From positions 483,304-547,303 of the forward strand of contig NZ_SZQL01000001.1 in assembly GCF_005233845.1 (NCBI RefSeq): DNA of 64,000 nt. Reading direction: 5' to 3'. This DNA comes from Ilyomonas limi. Lineage in GTDB: Bacteria > Bacteroidota > Bacteroidia > Chitinophagales > Chitinophagaceae. A program made the position numbers and the translations under genes. Shown here one piece after another: positions 28,121 through 36,503 of the stretch. Position 1 is the stretch's first letter. Each line of letters begins with the position of its first letter. A model generated the notes under the pieces. It made no database searches. It was not told the origin of the DNA and was given only the letters and a program-made list of their open reading frames with translations.

Positions 28121-29212
28121 ATGGGCGTCTTAAAAATCGGAGTGCTTACCTTTCACCGTTGTATCAATTATGGAAGCTACTGGCAGGCACGCTGCCTTGC
28201 AGAAGGCTTGCAGGAGCGCGGGCATAATGCCGTAATTCTCGACCACGAATCAAGACGTGTAAATCTTGCAGAATGGAAATGTGCTTATCGCCCTACGCTG
28301 CCTACGCATGTGCCGGAGACAGATTATGCTTTTTATCGTGAAAAAATAGAAAAGTTCTTCGCTGTTTTTAAAACACTGCCACTTTCGCCACGCTTTCCTT
28401 TGAGTAAGCCGGAAGAGATGGAAAACTATGATGCCGTTGTAGTAGGTAGCGATGAGGTGTGGAATTTATTTCATCCCTGGTATGGCGGGTGTTCATTGTT
28501 TTATGGTGATGATATTAAAACTGACCGCCTTATTTCTTATGCAGCGTCTTTTGGCAACTATCAGGCAGATTGGGGTTTAGAACAAAAATGGGCAGAAAAA
28601 CTGCAAAATTTTGATGCTATTGCTGTACGCGATTCCAACTCGCAAATGATTATCAATAATGCACTCAACCTCGAAGCTCCTATTGTGTTAGACCCCTGCC
28701 TCCAGTTTTTTATTCATCCTGATGAAAGGGATCTGACTCATTTACCCCAACAATATATAGCTGTGTACGGGCATAATTTCTCGGATTTTTTTATAAAAGA
28801 AATACGGGCGTTTGCAGCGCTTACAGACCTGCCATTGATCAGTGTTGGTTATCGCAACGATTGGGCAGATGAACAATGGCTCACTGCCGGTCCGCACGAT
28901 TTTGCACATTTTATGGCAAATGCAACAGCGGTGGCTACCAACTTCTTTCATGGTTGTGTATTTGCACTTCGTAATAAAAAACCATTTGTGTGCGAAACCA
29001 CACCTTACAGAAGCATCAAAGTGCAATGTTTGATGGAACTGTTGGGCGGTGAAAAACATTTGGTAGCAGCAGATACCGCCACATCGGTTTATACTACTCA
29101 ATTGAGTGAACCTTTAGCATCAAATATTACTCAAAAGATTACTGAACTTCGTAAGTCTTCCAAAGTCTATTTAGAAGAAGCTTTAAGCATCAAACAACTT
29201 CAAATTGCATGA
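28121..29212 (+). CDS. Polysaccharide pyruvyl transferase family protein
   Basis: A 363-residue protein with the family's opening GVLTFHRCINYGSYWQARCL, then YDAVVVGSDEVWN, ISYAASFG and the late TNFFHGCVFALRNKKPF motif with its conserved His. Family members transfer pyruvate from PEP to sugars as ketals, or act as sialyl-type transferases. The stop overlaps the next start by four bases, and the next gene encodes an FrhB-like protein. The same pair recurs in many capsule and exopolysaccharide loci. Confidence 0.87.
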   Translation: MGVLKIGVLTFHRCINYGSYWQARCLAEGLQERGHNAVILDHESRRVNLAEWKCAYRPTLPTHVPETDYAFYREKIEKFFAVFKTLPLSPRFPLSKPEEMENYDAVVVGSDEVWNLFHPWYGGCSLFYGDDIKTDRLISYAASFGNYQADWGLEQKWAEKLQNFDAIAVRDSNSQMIINNALNLEAPIVLDPCLQFFIHPDERDLTHLPQQYIAVYGHNFSDFFIKEIRAFAALTDLPLISVGYRNDWADEQWLTAGPHDFAHFMANATAVATNFFHGCVFALRNKKPFVCETTPYRSIKVQCLMELLGGEKHLVAADTATSVYTTQLSEPLASNITQKITELRKSSKVYLEEALSIKQLQIA

Positions 29213-30594
29213 GTGAATTGTTGAGTCCGAAAGATATGGTTAGTTCTGGTTTGTGCATTGGTTGCGGTGCTTGTGTGGCTCAGTCTTGCTCATCTAATGC
29301 ATCCATGCAATGGGATAAGCAGGGCTTCTTAAAACCACGTGGAGACACTGCCTGGTATCGGCAAAAATCAGCCACTTTTACCCAAACTTGTCCTTTTTCA
29401 CCTGCTGCAAAGAATGAAGATTTTTTTGCTGCGGAATTGTTTTCTGATGCAAGGCAACGCATGGCTACTATTGGCTCTTTTCAAAAAGCGTATGTAGGTC
29501 ATGTGGCGGAAGAAGATTTCAGGATGCAGGGTAGTTCGGGTGGCATGGTTACCTGGGTAGCTGCCGAGTTGATGCGCAAAGGGTTGATTGATGGTGTGGC
29601 ACATGTTGTAGGCGTGGATAACCCGCAAGAAAAAGGCAGATATTTTCAGTACCGGATATCGCGTACCGAAGCGCAGGTAAGAGAAGGTGCAAAGTCGAGA
29701 TATTATCCCATTGAAATGTCTCAGATTCTCAACACTATTCGCGAAGTGCCGGGGCGTTATGCCGTTATTGGTATTCCTTGTTTCATCAAAGCCATCAATC
29801 TGCTGCGCCAGGAAAATACTTTGTTTCGTGAGCGCATCCAATATACACTTGGGTTGTTTTGCGGGCACATGAAAAGTGCACGGTTTGTAGAAAGTTTTGC
29901 GTGGCAAATGGGTGTGCCCGTGAGTGACATTCAAAAAGTAGAGTACCGCTATAAAGACCCGAATCGGCCGGCAAACTGGTATAATGCTATGCTTACTTTG
30001 GATGATGGGCGCGTGGTAAACCGGGACTGGTGGCACCTGAATGATGGCGATTGGGGCGCCGGATATTTTATGAATAATGCCTGTAATTATTGTGATGATG
30101 TAGTTGCAGAAACAGCCGATGTAGCTTTTGGCGATGCGTGGGTAGAACCGTATTCTTCAGATGGAAGGGGAACGAATGTAGTGATTGCCCGTTCTGCTCT
30201 TATGCAGCAATTGATAGATAAAGCCATTGAAGAAGGGCATTTAAATCTAACGGAAGTAGATGGCAAATTTGTGGAGCAAACGCAGGCTGCAGGTTTCCGG
30301 CAGCGGCGCGAGGGATTGGCGTATCGCCTAACCTGGCCAAAAAATGGTATTCAGCCACGCAAGCGGGTAGTACCAGATGCTACTACGCTTACAAAGCAAC
30401 GTAAGCGCATTTATCAAATGCGTTATTTTATTTCTACATGGAGTAACCGGATATTTGTCTTAGCACGCAAGTTTAATAGTCCACAAATTTATTTGTGGTT
30501 TGCACGTACCGCAACGGCGGTGTATCATAGCCTTGCGTATCATGGCGGAAAATGGAGCGAAATGAAAAAGCGGTTTGGGGAGTTGAAGAGATAA
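29209..30594 (+). CDS. FrhB-like iron-sulfur flavoprotein (F420 hydrogenase beta subunit family)
   Basis: A 461-residue protein related to coenzyme F420 hydrogenase/dehydrogenase beta subunits. The N-terminal CIGCGACVAQSC motif can hold an Fe-S cluster, and a second cysteine set occurs in NNACNYCDDVVAETADVAFGDAW. GIPCFIKAINLLR is the family's flavin-region signature. It has no F420 pathway context here. In polysaccharide loci it is found beside pyruvyl transferases, with unknown redox role. It is coupled to the preceding gene by an ATGA overlap and followed by a terminator. Confidence 0.85.
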   Translation: MSELLSPKDMVSSGLCIGCGACVAQSCSSNASMQWDKQGFLKPRGDTAWYRQKSATFTQTCPFSPAAKNEDFFAAELFSDARQRMATIGSFQKAYVGHVAEEDFRMQGSSGGMVTWVAAELMRKGLIDGVAHVVGVDNPQEKGRYFQYRISRTEAQVREGAKSRYYPIEMSQILNTIREVPGRYAVIGIPCFIKAINLLRQENTLFRERIQYTLGLFCGHMKSARFVESFAWQMGVPVSDIQKVEYRYKDPNRPANWYNAMLTLDDGRVVNRDWWHLNDGDWGAGYFMNNACNYCDDVVAETADVAFGDAWVEPYSSDGRGTNVVIARSALMQQLIDKAIEEGHLNLTEVDGKFVEQTQAAGFRQRREGLAYRLTWPKNGIQPRKRVVPDATTLTKQRKRIYQMRYFISTWSNRIFVLARKFNSPQIYLWFARTATAVYHSLAYHGGKWSEMKKRFGELKR

Positions 30595-30619
30595 ATAGAT
30601 TACAATATTAAGTCGTAGA

Positions 30620-30649
30620 AAAAACCTGTTGTATCAACAACAGGTTTTT
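30620..30649. terminator. Terminator between FrhB-like and GT9-like genes
   Basis: A 12-bp perfect inverted repeat (30620-30631 with 30638-30649), a 6-nt loop, and A and T runs on its flanks. It lies between two converging genes and probably works both ways. Confidence 0.8.
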
Positions 30650-30692
30650 CTTTTGCATAATTGCTTTATTCATCTTGCTTTGTTGTATTGGA

Positions 30693-31619
30693 TTATTTTG
30701 TCGTTTTATTCCACTTCTCCAGATCGCCAGCCACTCGTTTTATCACTCCTTCCCAATCACCTTCTTTTTCCTGTCTGAATAGCCGCATGGTAGGATACCA
30801 GGGACTATCAGCTCTGTCATCCATCCAGCGCCAATCGGCTTTTTTCTGCAATAAATTCCAGACCGGAACACCCAGTGCACCGGCAAGATGCGCCGGCATA
30901 GAATCTACTGAAATCAGTAAATCCAACCCTTTGATAATGCGGGCATGCTCCATAAAAGAATAATTACTTGCATTCATTCCAAAGCCTTCCTGCCAGCCTG
31001 CTGCTGCTGCATCGGCTTGTAAAATAGTGAACTGAATATTAGGGATATTTGCTAAAGGGAGCAAGGCAGAAAAAGGAATATTTCGTCTTTCATCCCAATC
31101 ACCGCCTCTCCATACCAGGCCAACAGTAAACCGGTTATTTTTTGGGAAAATATATAACGGCTCCACCTGCAAATAAGGCACTGCTGCAGGCAATGTTTCC
31201 AATGTTGTACGAAAGATGTATGGCAGTTCCATTGTCTCTACATCCACATCATATTCCACTTCGGGTGTGCCATCATGTAATGGCAAGAGCTGGTCAATGC
31301 CTTCCATTGTTTCTAATAATGGAATGAGTTTTGGCTGCGCCCATACAATCACTTCTTTTGCTACTCTTTTTACCATCGGTGCAAAGCGGATGAACTGAAT
31401 AGTATCTCCTAATCCGTGATAGCAACGAATGAGCACCCTTTTACCTTGTAAAGAGTTACCATTCCAGATGTATTGATAATGCCGGGGCAAATGCCAGCAG
31501 GGCTTGCCGGCGCGAGCTTTCAAGTCTGCATCACTGCATTCCCATGCTGCTGCAAAATTGCCGCAACGCATGTGATACTCCCACGAATGAGCTATAGCTG
31601 CCTCCATATTCTGGCTCAT
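30693..31619 (-). CDS. GT9-like glycosyltransferase with TPR-like N-terminus
   Basis: About 308 residues from the ATG at 31619 (an ATG at 31607 is also possible). The N-terminal part (AIAHSWEYHMRCGNFAAAWECSDADL) looks like a TPR helix pair. The rest resembles the heptosyltransferase/GT9 group: VLIRCYHGLGDTIQFIRFAP, then GLVWRGG, and DLLISVDSMPAHLAGALGVPVWNLL, which is the donor-site signature. It forms a minus-strand trio with the permuted glycoside-hydrolase-like gene and the methyltransferase gene. The substrate is unknown. Confidence 0.8.
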   Translation of the reverse strand: MSQNMEAAIAHSWEYHMRCGNFAAAWECSDADLKARAGKPCWHLPRHYQYIWNGNSLQGKRVLIRCYHGLGDTIQFIRFAPMVKRVAKEVIVWAQPKLIPLLETMEGIDQLLPLHDGTPEVEYDVDVETMELPYIFRTTLETLPAAVPYLQVEPLYIFPKNNRFTVGLVWRGGDWDERRNIPFSALLPLANIPNIQFTILQADAAAAGWQEGFGMNASNYSFMEHARIIKGLDLLISVDSMPAHLAGALGVPVWNLLQKKADWRWMDDRADSPWYPTMRLFRQEKEGDWEGVIKRVAGDLEKWNKTTK

Positions 31620-31738
31620 ACAAACGATTTGTTGGAGCAAATCCTAAAGGTGTTAAATGTGTGTTTACCCGAAATACTTATGCCATTTTCAGGTTGGTTA
31701 CATATGCCCGGGGCTTACCACTCATAGCCGCAGCTTTT

Positions 31739-32623
31739 TTATGCATAACGGCGCATCATTTCCACACAAAAGTCTGCAAACTCCTGTATGTTTTGAGGTG
31801 GGCTGGTATGATGTGGCTGAATGCCTTTAGATTCGGGTGTAAAGCAAAAAGTAACCGTTGTATCAAATTCATCTAACCGCTTCATTACATGGTCAAACCA
31901 TTGTGCTGCATTAGGGCGCAACCAGTCTGCCCAGCTTAGTCCGGTACGTAACTTTTTTACACCCAAACGGCGTAGCCACTCTATTGCACTGTCCAGCCGG
32001 TGGTCTTCAAAATGAAACCACTGACAAATGCCAAACTCGGGTGTATAATCAGAAAAGATTTTACTCGCCAGTTTGGGCGTACCATCTTCCTTTAATAAAC
32101 CTAAATAAAAGTGGCGATAATATGAGGAGCCTTCAGCTTCGCGGTGGCGGGTAGTAGCTTCCCAGGTTTTGGGCAAGTCGTACAAACTGTACCAGTGCAC
32201 ACGATCCACTCGCCCTAACAGCAATTCGGCAGTGCGGCGCAATCCAAACTCCTGCACTTCTTCGGCACCAAAAGTAGAAATACCGACTTCTGTAACCCAC
32301 ACGGGCAAATCGGTTACTTCTTCAATTTCAGCAATTTTATTGGGCCATTCATTAATGCTCCAGTTATTCCAGTCAAAAGGAAAACCATGTACTGCCACGG
32401 CATTCAGATTGTCCAGTGTGCCGTAGCTTTTTAGTATATTAATAAAATGCGGATCAATAGGAGAGATGCCGCCCAGCACCCGCGTGATACCGGGGTTTTC
32501 AGCTTTTACTGCTTCCGCAGCCACTTTTACCATTTCACCAAATATTCTCCATTCAGGATCAATCTCAAAAGCCCAATGCGATTTGTTGTTCGGTTCGTTC
32601 CAGAATTTTACTGCTTCAATCAT
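31739..32623 (-). CDS. Glycoside-hydrolase-like protein with a circularly permuted TIM barrel
   Basis: A 294-residue cytoplasmic protein with clan GH-A catalytic motifs in the wrong linear place. The acid/base motif FWNEPNN (Glu10) is at the N-terminus and the nucleophile motif VWVTEVG (Glu112) follows. The elements that normally come first (FGICQWFHFEDHRLD, KKLRTGLSW, TTVTFCFTP) are at residues 198-262, ending with FADFCVEMMRRYA just where beta-4 would begin. An in-frame TGA four codons upstream fixes the N-terminus. Nearest families are GH39/beta-xylosidase-like. It may hydrolyse or transfer a sugar on the product of this locus. Confidence 0.75.
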   Translation of the reverse strand: MIEAVKFWNEPNNKSHWAFEIDPEWRIFGEMVKVAAEAVKAENPGITRVLGGISPIDPHFINILKSYGTLDNLNAVAVHGFPFDWNNWSINEWPNKIAEIEEVTDLPVWVTEVGISTFGAEEVQEFGLRRTAELLLGRVDRVHWYSLYDLPKTWEATTRHREAEGSSYYRHFYLGLLKEDGTPKLASKIFSDYTPEFGICQWFHFEDHRLDSAIEWLRRLGVKKLRTGLSWADWLRPNAAQWFDHVMKRLDEFDTTVTFCFTPESKGIQPHHTSPPQNIQEFADFCVEMMRRYA

Positions 32624-32658
32624 AGGTTGTTTTCAATCTTTTATTATACTGCTCGCAA

Positions 32659-32776
32659 GTGGTTTTGTGAATGGTGAATCATCAATAGTGAATAGTGAAA
32701 GCTTAATGTTGGGTTGTAACTAAATGTTTAATATTCACAATTTGACTATTCACCATTCACAACTCATCACTCACAA
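32659..32776. repeat. Intergenic inverted repeat (TGAATAGTGAA type)
   Basis: The left part (32659-32699) with GTGAATGGTGAAT and AATAGTGAA is matched in reverse complement by 32738-32776 (ATTCACCATTCACAACTC). It sits between the methyltransferase and permuted hydrolase genes and could form a long hairpin in their transcript. Confidence 0.6.
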
Positions 32777-32788
32777 AAAATTATTCAA

Positions 32789-33529
32789 TTATTGTTTTGG
32801 TGGATATACTGCGCGTGGCTGCTTGTCGGTTATTTCGCTGCGGCGGCAAATATATACTTCCTGTTCAGGATGGTCGGTAATTTTAAAACCGGCACTACGC
32901 AGCATGGCTTCCATGCAGGCTGCATTGGGAATCCACCAGTTGGTTGGGTCGTTGGAGTAACGGTTTTCTATAAAATATAATTGCGGAAAGCCGGGTTTGG
33001 TAAATAGGTCTGTTTCCCAAAAATCATAATCATATTTTAGTGGTTCTATGTTGATGCTGCCGCGCTGCATAGACTGAAAAATGAGTATATCTTTTACCAC
33101 ATTTTCATACAACAAATCCAACGCTAACAAGGGGTGGCGAAGGTGGTATAATACACCCATAAAGATGACCACATCAAATTGTTCGTGCAGGGCCGCCACA
33201 TCATATACCGACATGTTTTTAAATTCAATGTCTGCTTCCAATACCTCTGCTGCATAGCGTGCCTGTGCAAGGTATCTTTCATCCGAATCTATGCCTACTA
33301 CGCGCGCCGCGCCACGCTTCTTCATCTCTATAGAATAAAAGCCCGCATTGCAACCAATATCCAGTACCGTTTTGCCGGTTAAATCTTTTGGAATGGCATG
33401 TGCAAAGCGTTGAAATTTTATACTTGGATAATCGCCTAAAAAATGATCAGGTGCAGTTTTAACGCCATGCAGGTCGATGTTGTGAAACCACTTGCCGAGT
33501 TTTTGAATGTTTTCTTTTATTTCTTCCAT
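32789..33529 (-). CDS. SAM-dependent methyltransferase, CmoB/TIGR04290-like
   Basis: A 246-residue class I methyltransferase with SAM motif I VLDIGCNAGFYSIEM, acidic motif GIDSDERYLAQAR and FDVVIFMGVLYHLRHPLLAL. The N-terminus WFHNIDLHGVKTAPDHFLGDYP and the overall order resemble CmoB (tRNA carboxymethyl transfer), and match my memory of the TIGR04290 family found in glycosyltransferase-rich clusters. It is probably the first gene of the minus-strand trio. Methylation or carboxymethylation of the sugar product is more likely than tRNA modification here. Confidence 0.82.
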   Translation of the reverse strand: MEEIKENIQKLGKWFHNIDLHGVKTAPDHFLGDYPSIKFQRFAHAIPKDLTGKTVLDIGCNAGFYSIEMKKRGAARVVGIDSDERYLAQARYAAEVLEADIEFKNMSVYDVAALHEQFDVVIFMGVLYHLRHPLLALDLLYENVVKDILIFQSMQRGSINIEPLKYDYDFWETDLFTKPGFPQLYFIENRYSNDPTNWWIPNAACMEAMLRSAGFKITDHPEQEVYICRRSEITDKQPRAVYPPKQ

Positions 33530-33693
33530 TATTACTTGGTTTTAAGCAAAAGTCGGGTGCTGTTTTTCATTTAATAATTTAAGACGCTGAGTTGTATAGG
33601 TATTTATGGTTGTTAGCAAATGTGCATATAGCAACTAAGATAGTGCCTGTTTTGTTGTAAGGATAAAAGATGGTAATTGTGCTGAGAAATTAT

Positions 33694-35028
33694 TTACTTT
33701 TTTTGTTTCATTTCTTTAATCGTATGCACTCTGTTATAGGTTAAATGAAACTTGGAGACTGCCACTCTTTGTGAACCATAAATACCGGAGTGTCCGCTGA
33801 AATAATAAGCCGTAAAACAAGCTACCGCATAATACACTACATTGTTGGAGCCAAAGAGTTCTACGCCCATCAGCGTGCAGGCAAGCGGCGTGTTGGTAGC
33901 ACCGGCAAAAACGGCGATAAAGCCAAGTCCGGCAAACAAATCAACCGGTGAGCCGCTGATGGTAGCCAATGTATTTCCAAGTGTGGCACCAATAAAAAAC
34001 AAGGGTGTTACTTCTCCGCCTTTAAAGCCAGTGCTGAGCGTAATAGCTGTTAATATTAACTTCCAGAGCCAGCTCCAGGTATCAGCACCATGAGGATGAA
34101 ATGCAGCGAGGATGCTCACACCGCCGGTTGGATTGCTTACTCCTAAGCCGAGATAATCGAAAGTGCCTAATAAATAGCTGATGCCAATCACTAATGCAGC
34201 ACCTGCAATTGGTGTTATCCATTTGTTGTGAATGTATTTGGCGGAAGTATCTTTAATAATATGTGATGTTTCTGCAAATAAATAACTAGCCAGCCCAAAT
34301 GCTGCACCGGCAACAATCACTTTAAATAAGAGTAAAAAATCGAATGAAAAATAAGATAATAATTGCTTTGTACTATGTATTTTGCCAACAAACGCAATGT
34401 TGTAACGGGTATGATGAATGCCATAGGCAGCACAGGTAATATCGGCTAAAATACTGGCTATTAAGCAAGGTATTAAGGCATCGTATTTTATACTGCCGAT
34501 GGCCAATACTTCCATGGCAAAGATAGCTCCGGTAATGGGCGTCCCAAACACAGCGCCAAAGCCGGCTGCCATGCCGCACATCAGCAGTATTCTTTTATTT
34601 CTATTCTTTAATTTATACCATTTTGAAAAGAGTGAAGCAATACTGCCACCCATTTGTACAGCAGTGCCTTCCCTGCCGGCAGAACCACCAAAAAGGTGGG
34701 TAACAATAGTAGAAAATAAAACCAGGGGTGCCATGCGAAAAGGAATACCACCACCTGGCTTATGTATTTCATCCATGATGAGGTTGTTGCCGGCCTCTGT
34801 ATTTTTGCCATAGGTTTTATACAAAAAAGTAATGAGCAGCCCGGCAAAAGGAAGTAAGAAAATAAGCCACAGATATTGCCACCTTGTTGCAGTTGCCCAA
34901 TCGAGCAGCCAAAGAAACAAAGCCACCAAAGAGCCGGTAACGATAGCTATTGGAATAATTAAAGCAGTCCAATACAATAAGTGTTTTGCAATCTTTACCT
35001 GTTCAAAAGAATACCTGTATTTGTTCAT
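33694..35028 (-). CDS. CLC-F type fluoride/proton antiporter
   Basis: A 444-residue CLC membrane transporter with about ten or more hydrophobic helices. The anion-selectivity loop reads GNNLI at residues 80-84 instead of the chloride-type GSGIP. GNNLI or GMGLI is the hallmark of fluoride-exporting CLC-F proteins. The gating glutamate is present as GREGT (Glu120). The internal proton glutamate region reads FAMEV, so the second Glu of the usual EE pair is Val. [15 protein letters not shown] matches the helix-N region. Translation starts immediately after the hairpin of a fluoride riboswitch. The inferred role is export of cytosolic fluoride. Confidence 0.9.
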   Translation of the reverse strand: MNKYRYSFEQVKIAKHLLYWTALIIPIAIVTGSLVALFLWLLDWATATRWQYLWLIFLLPFAGLLITFLYKTYGKNTEAGNNLIMDEIHKPGGGIPFRMAPLVLFSTIVTHLFGGSAGREGTAVQMGGSIASLFSKWYKLKNRNKRILLMCGMAAGFGAVFGTPITGAIFAMEVLAIGSIKYDALIPCLIASILADITCAAYGIHHTRYNIAFVGKIHSTKQLLSYFSFDFLLLFKVIVAGAAFGLASYLFAETSHIIKDTSAKYIHNKWITPIAGAALVIGISYLLGTFDYLGLGVSNPTGGVSILAAFHPHGADTWSWLWKLILTAITLSTGFKGGEVTPLFFIGATLGNTLATISGSPVDLFAGLGFIAVFAGATNTPLACTLMGVELFGSNNVVYYAVACFTAYYFSGHSGIYGSQRVAVSKFHLTYNRVHTIKEMKQKK

Positions 35029-35071
35029 CCTACAAATAGATTATAACGTATTAAAAAGTACTATTTGTAGG
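35029..35071 (-). promoter_or_regulatory. Riboswitch expression platform: start-codon hairpin
   Basis: CCTACAAATAG (35071-35061) and CTATTTGTAGG (35039-35029) are perfect 11-bp complements with a 21-nt loop, and the ATG follows with no spacer. The 5' arm overlaps the 3' end of the riboswitch core (CCTAC). Folding of the fluoride-bound aptamer should therefore open the hairpin and free the start region. The predicted mode is translational activation by fluoride. Confidence 0.8.
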
Positions 35072-35128
35072 CGCCATTAGTCCCGAAAGCATTCGGGGCG
35101 GTTGGGGCAGGAAGACACCATTTCCTGT
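35066..35128 (-). promoter_or_regulatory. Fluoride riboswitch (crcB motif)
   Basis: Read on the minus strand, AGGAA (35126-35122) pairs with TTCCT (35113-35109). The loop between them holds GGTGTC (35119-35114), which can form a pseudoknot with GGCGCC (35075-35070), every pair being Watson-Crick or G-U. CCCGAA and TTCGGG (35097-35092, 35087-35082) form the second stem after the conserved CCAACCGCC. The tail ACTAATGGCGCCTAC corresponds to the consensus CTGATGGC...CTAC. Two consensus GATG segments read AATG here. Its place upstream of a CLC-F gene agrees with the known biology. Confidence 0.9.
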
Positions 35129-35183
35129 GGGAGCAGTGCGAAGATAGGTATTAATGTGCTTGATAAATGAAGCTATTTGTTCT

Positions 35184-35265
35184 ATGTGCGATGTACGATG
35201 TTGGAATACCTGCATTTTACAATTTAAAAGAAAAGTTGCTACATCAAACATCGTACATCACACGT
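35184..35265. repeat. Intergenic inverted repeat
   Basis: ATGTGCGATGTACGATGT at 35184-35201 is matched, with two mismatches, by the reverse complement of 35248-35265. It could form a hairpin near the 5' end of the CLC-F transcript or at the end of the SDR gene's transcript. Confidence 0.6.
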
Positions 35266-35276
35266 GGTACATGAAA

Positions 35277-36176
35277 TTATATAGTAGGTGTGCCCCCCGT
35301 TACCTGCACGGTAGAGCTGGTCATATAGCTCGAATCGTCGGAAGCAAGTAATACATAAGCCGCTGCCAACTCGGCGGGTTGTCCTGCACGCTTTAGCGGA
35401 ACATCCTTGCCAAAATTTTTTACTTTTTCTTCCGGCATCGTAGAAGGAATCAGTGGCGTCCAGATAGGACCGGGCGCTACACAATTTACACGAATGCCTT
35501 TCTCTGCCCATAACTGTCCAAGCCCGGCCGTAAAGTTTTGAATAGCGCCTTTGGTAGAAGCATAAGCCAGCAATTGAGGCGAAGGTTTATAGGCATTGAT
35601 AGACGTAGTGTTAACTACTGTGCTGCCGGGCTTCATGTGCGGCTCTGCTGCCTTGCACAGATAGAACATTGCAAAAATGTTTGTCCTGTAAGTACGGTCC
35701 AATTCTTCTGCCGATATTTCCTGAATAGACTCATGCGTCATTTGATAAGCTGCATTATTTACCAGAATATCTATACCGCCCAGCTCTTGTACAGCACGGT
35801 TGATGATTGCTTTGCAGTGGTTTTCATCTTGTATATCTCCTGCAACCAACACAGCCTTTCTGCCTGCCCGTTCCACCCACTTTGCAGTTTCTTTAGCATC
35901 ATTGTGTTCATTCAAATAAGCAATCAGCACATCGGCGCCTTCGCGGGCAAAGGCAATAGCCACTGCACGGCCAATACCTGAATCGGCGCCGGTGATAACG
36001 GCTTTTCTGCCGGTTAATTTACCCGAACCTTTGTACGAGTTTTCACCATGGTCTACCTGCGGCTGCATTTCGCTCTCGTACCCCGGAACGGGTTGCTGCT
36101 GTGCAGGCTGCGGTGGTTGGGGGTATGCGGTTAATGGATTTTCCATGTTTTTACCGGTGTTTTCTGTAGGTGCCAT
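35277..36176 (-). CDS. SDR family oxidoreductase, YghA/glucose-dehydrogenase-like
   Basis: A 299-residue short-chain dehydrogenase with a proline/glutamine-rich N-terminal extension (about 1-45). It has NAD(P) motif TGADSGIGRAVA, NNAAY, catalytic serine in NTTSINAY, YASTK with the Tyr/Lys pair, and a PGPIWTPL loop. This extended-N-terminus group includes general-stress oxidoreductases such as YhdF and YghA. The substrate is not known. The leader before its ATG is A-rich. It is a single gene, with the CLC-F regulatory region just downstream. Confidence 0.88.
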   Translation of the reverse strand: MAPTENTGKNMENPLTAYPQPPQPAQQQPVPGYESEMQPQVDHGENSYKGSGKLTGRKAVITGADSGIGRAVAIAFAREGADVLIAYLNEHNDAKETAKWVERAGRKAVLVAGDIQDENHCKAIINRAVQELGGIDILVNNAAYQMTHESIQEISAEELDRTYRTNIFAMFYLCKAAEPHMKPGSTVVNTTSINAYKPSPQLLAYASTKGAIQNFTAGLGQLWAEKGIRVNCVAPGPIWTPLIPSTMPEEKVKNFGKDVPLKRAGQPAELAAAYVLLASDDSSYMTSSTVQVTGGTPTI

Positions 36177-36503
36177 AACAATAATTTTTTGTTTTAGGTT
36201 GTTTGAAAATTAAGGCATGAAAATCAGATACCATGCCAATGCAAAACGCCTTGCGGCAGGCTTGCCATAAAAGCGAAAATGAAATTTTACATCTGCGGTT
36301 TACTTTTCTGTAGAATCAAAAGTCAGGCCTTTGTAGCCAGATCGTTGTCAGGCTTGCGTGCAATATATTTTGCTTTGGAATAAAGAGAGAGAATTAATGT
36401 AAAGAATGGAGATATGGAAGGGCTTATTGGAAAAGTTGATAAAAAAAGTTTTCTCATTGCAGTCAATAACTTTTTTGTATAAAAGCGTTATCTTAACTCA
36501 TTT
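36177..36503. other. Intergenic region between SDR and broken Crp/Fnr genes
   Basis: The 327 bp carry divergent promoters at most. I see only weak near-matches to the -7 element, with no RNA gene and no strong hairpin. Confidence 0.35.

Noticed and set aside
35184-35265. Possibility that this inverted repeat is part of the fluoride aptamer
   Set aside because: It lies more than 50 bases upstream of the aptamer and the complete crcB fold is already explained without it.
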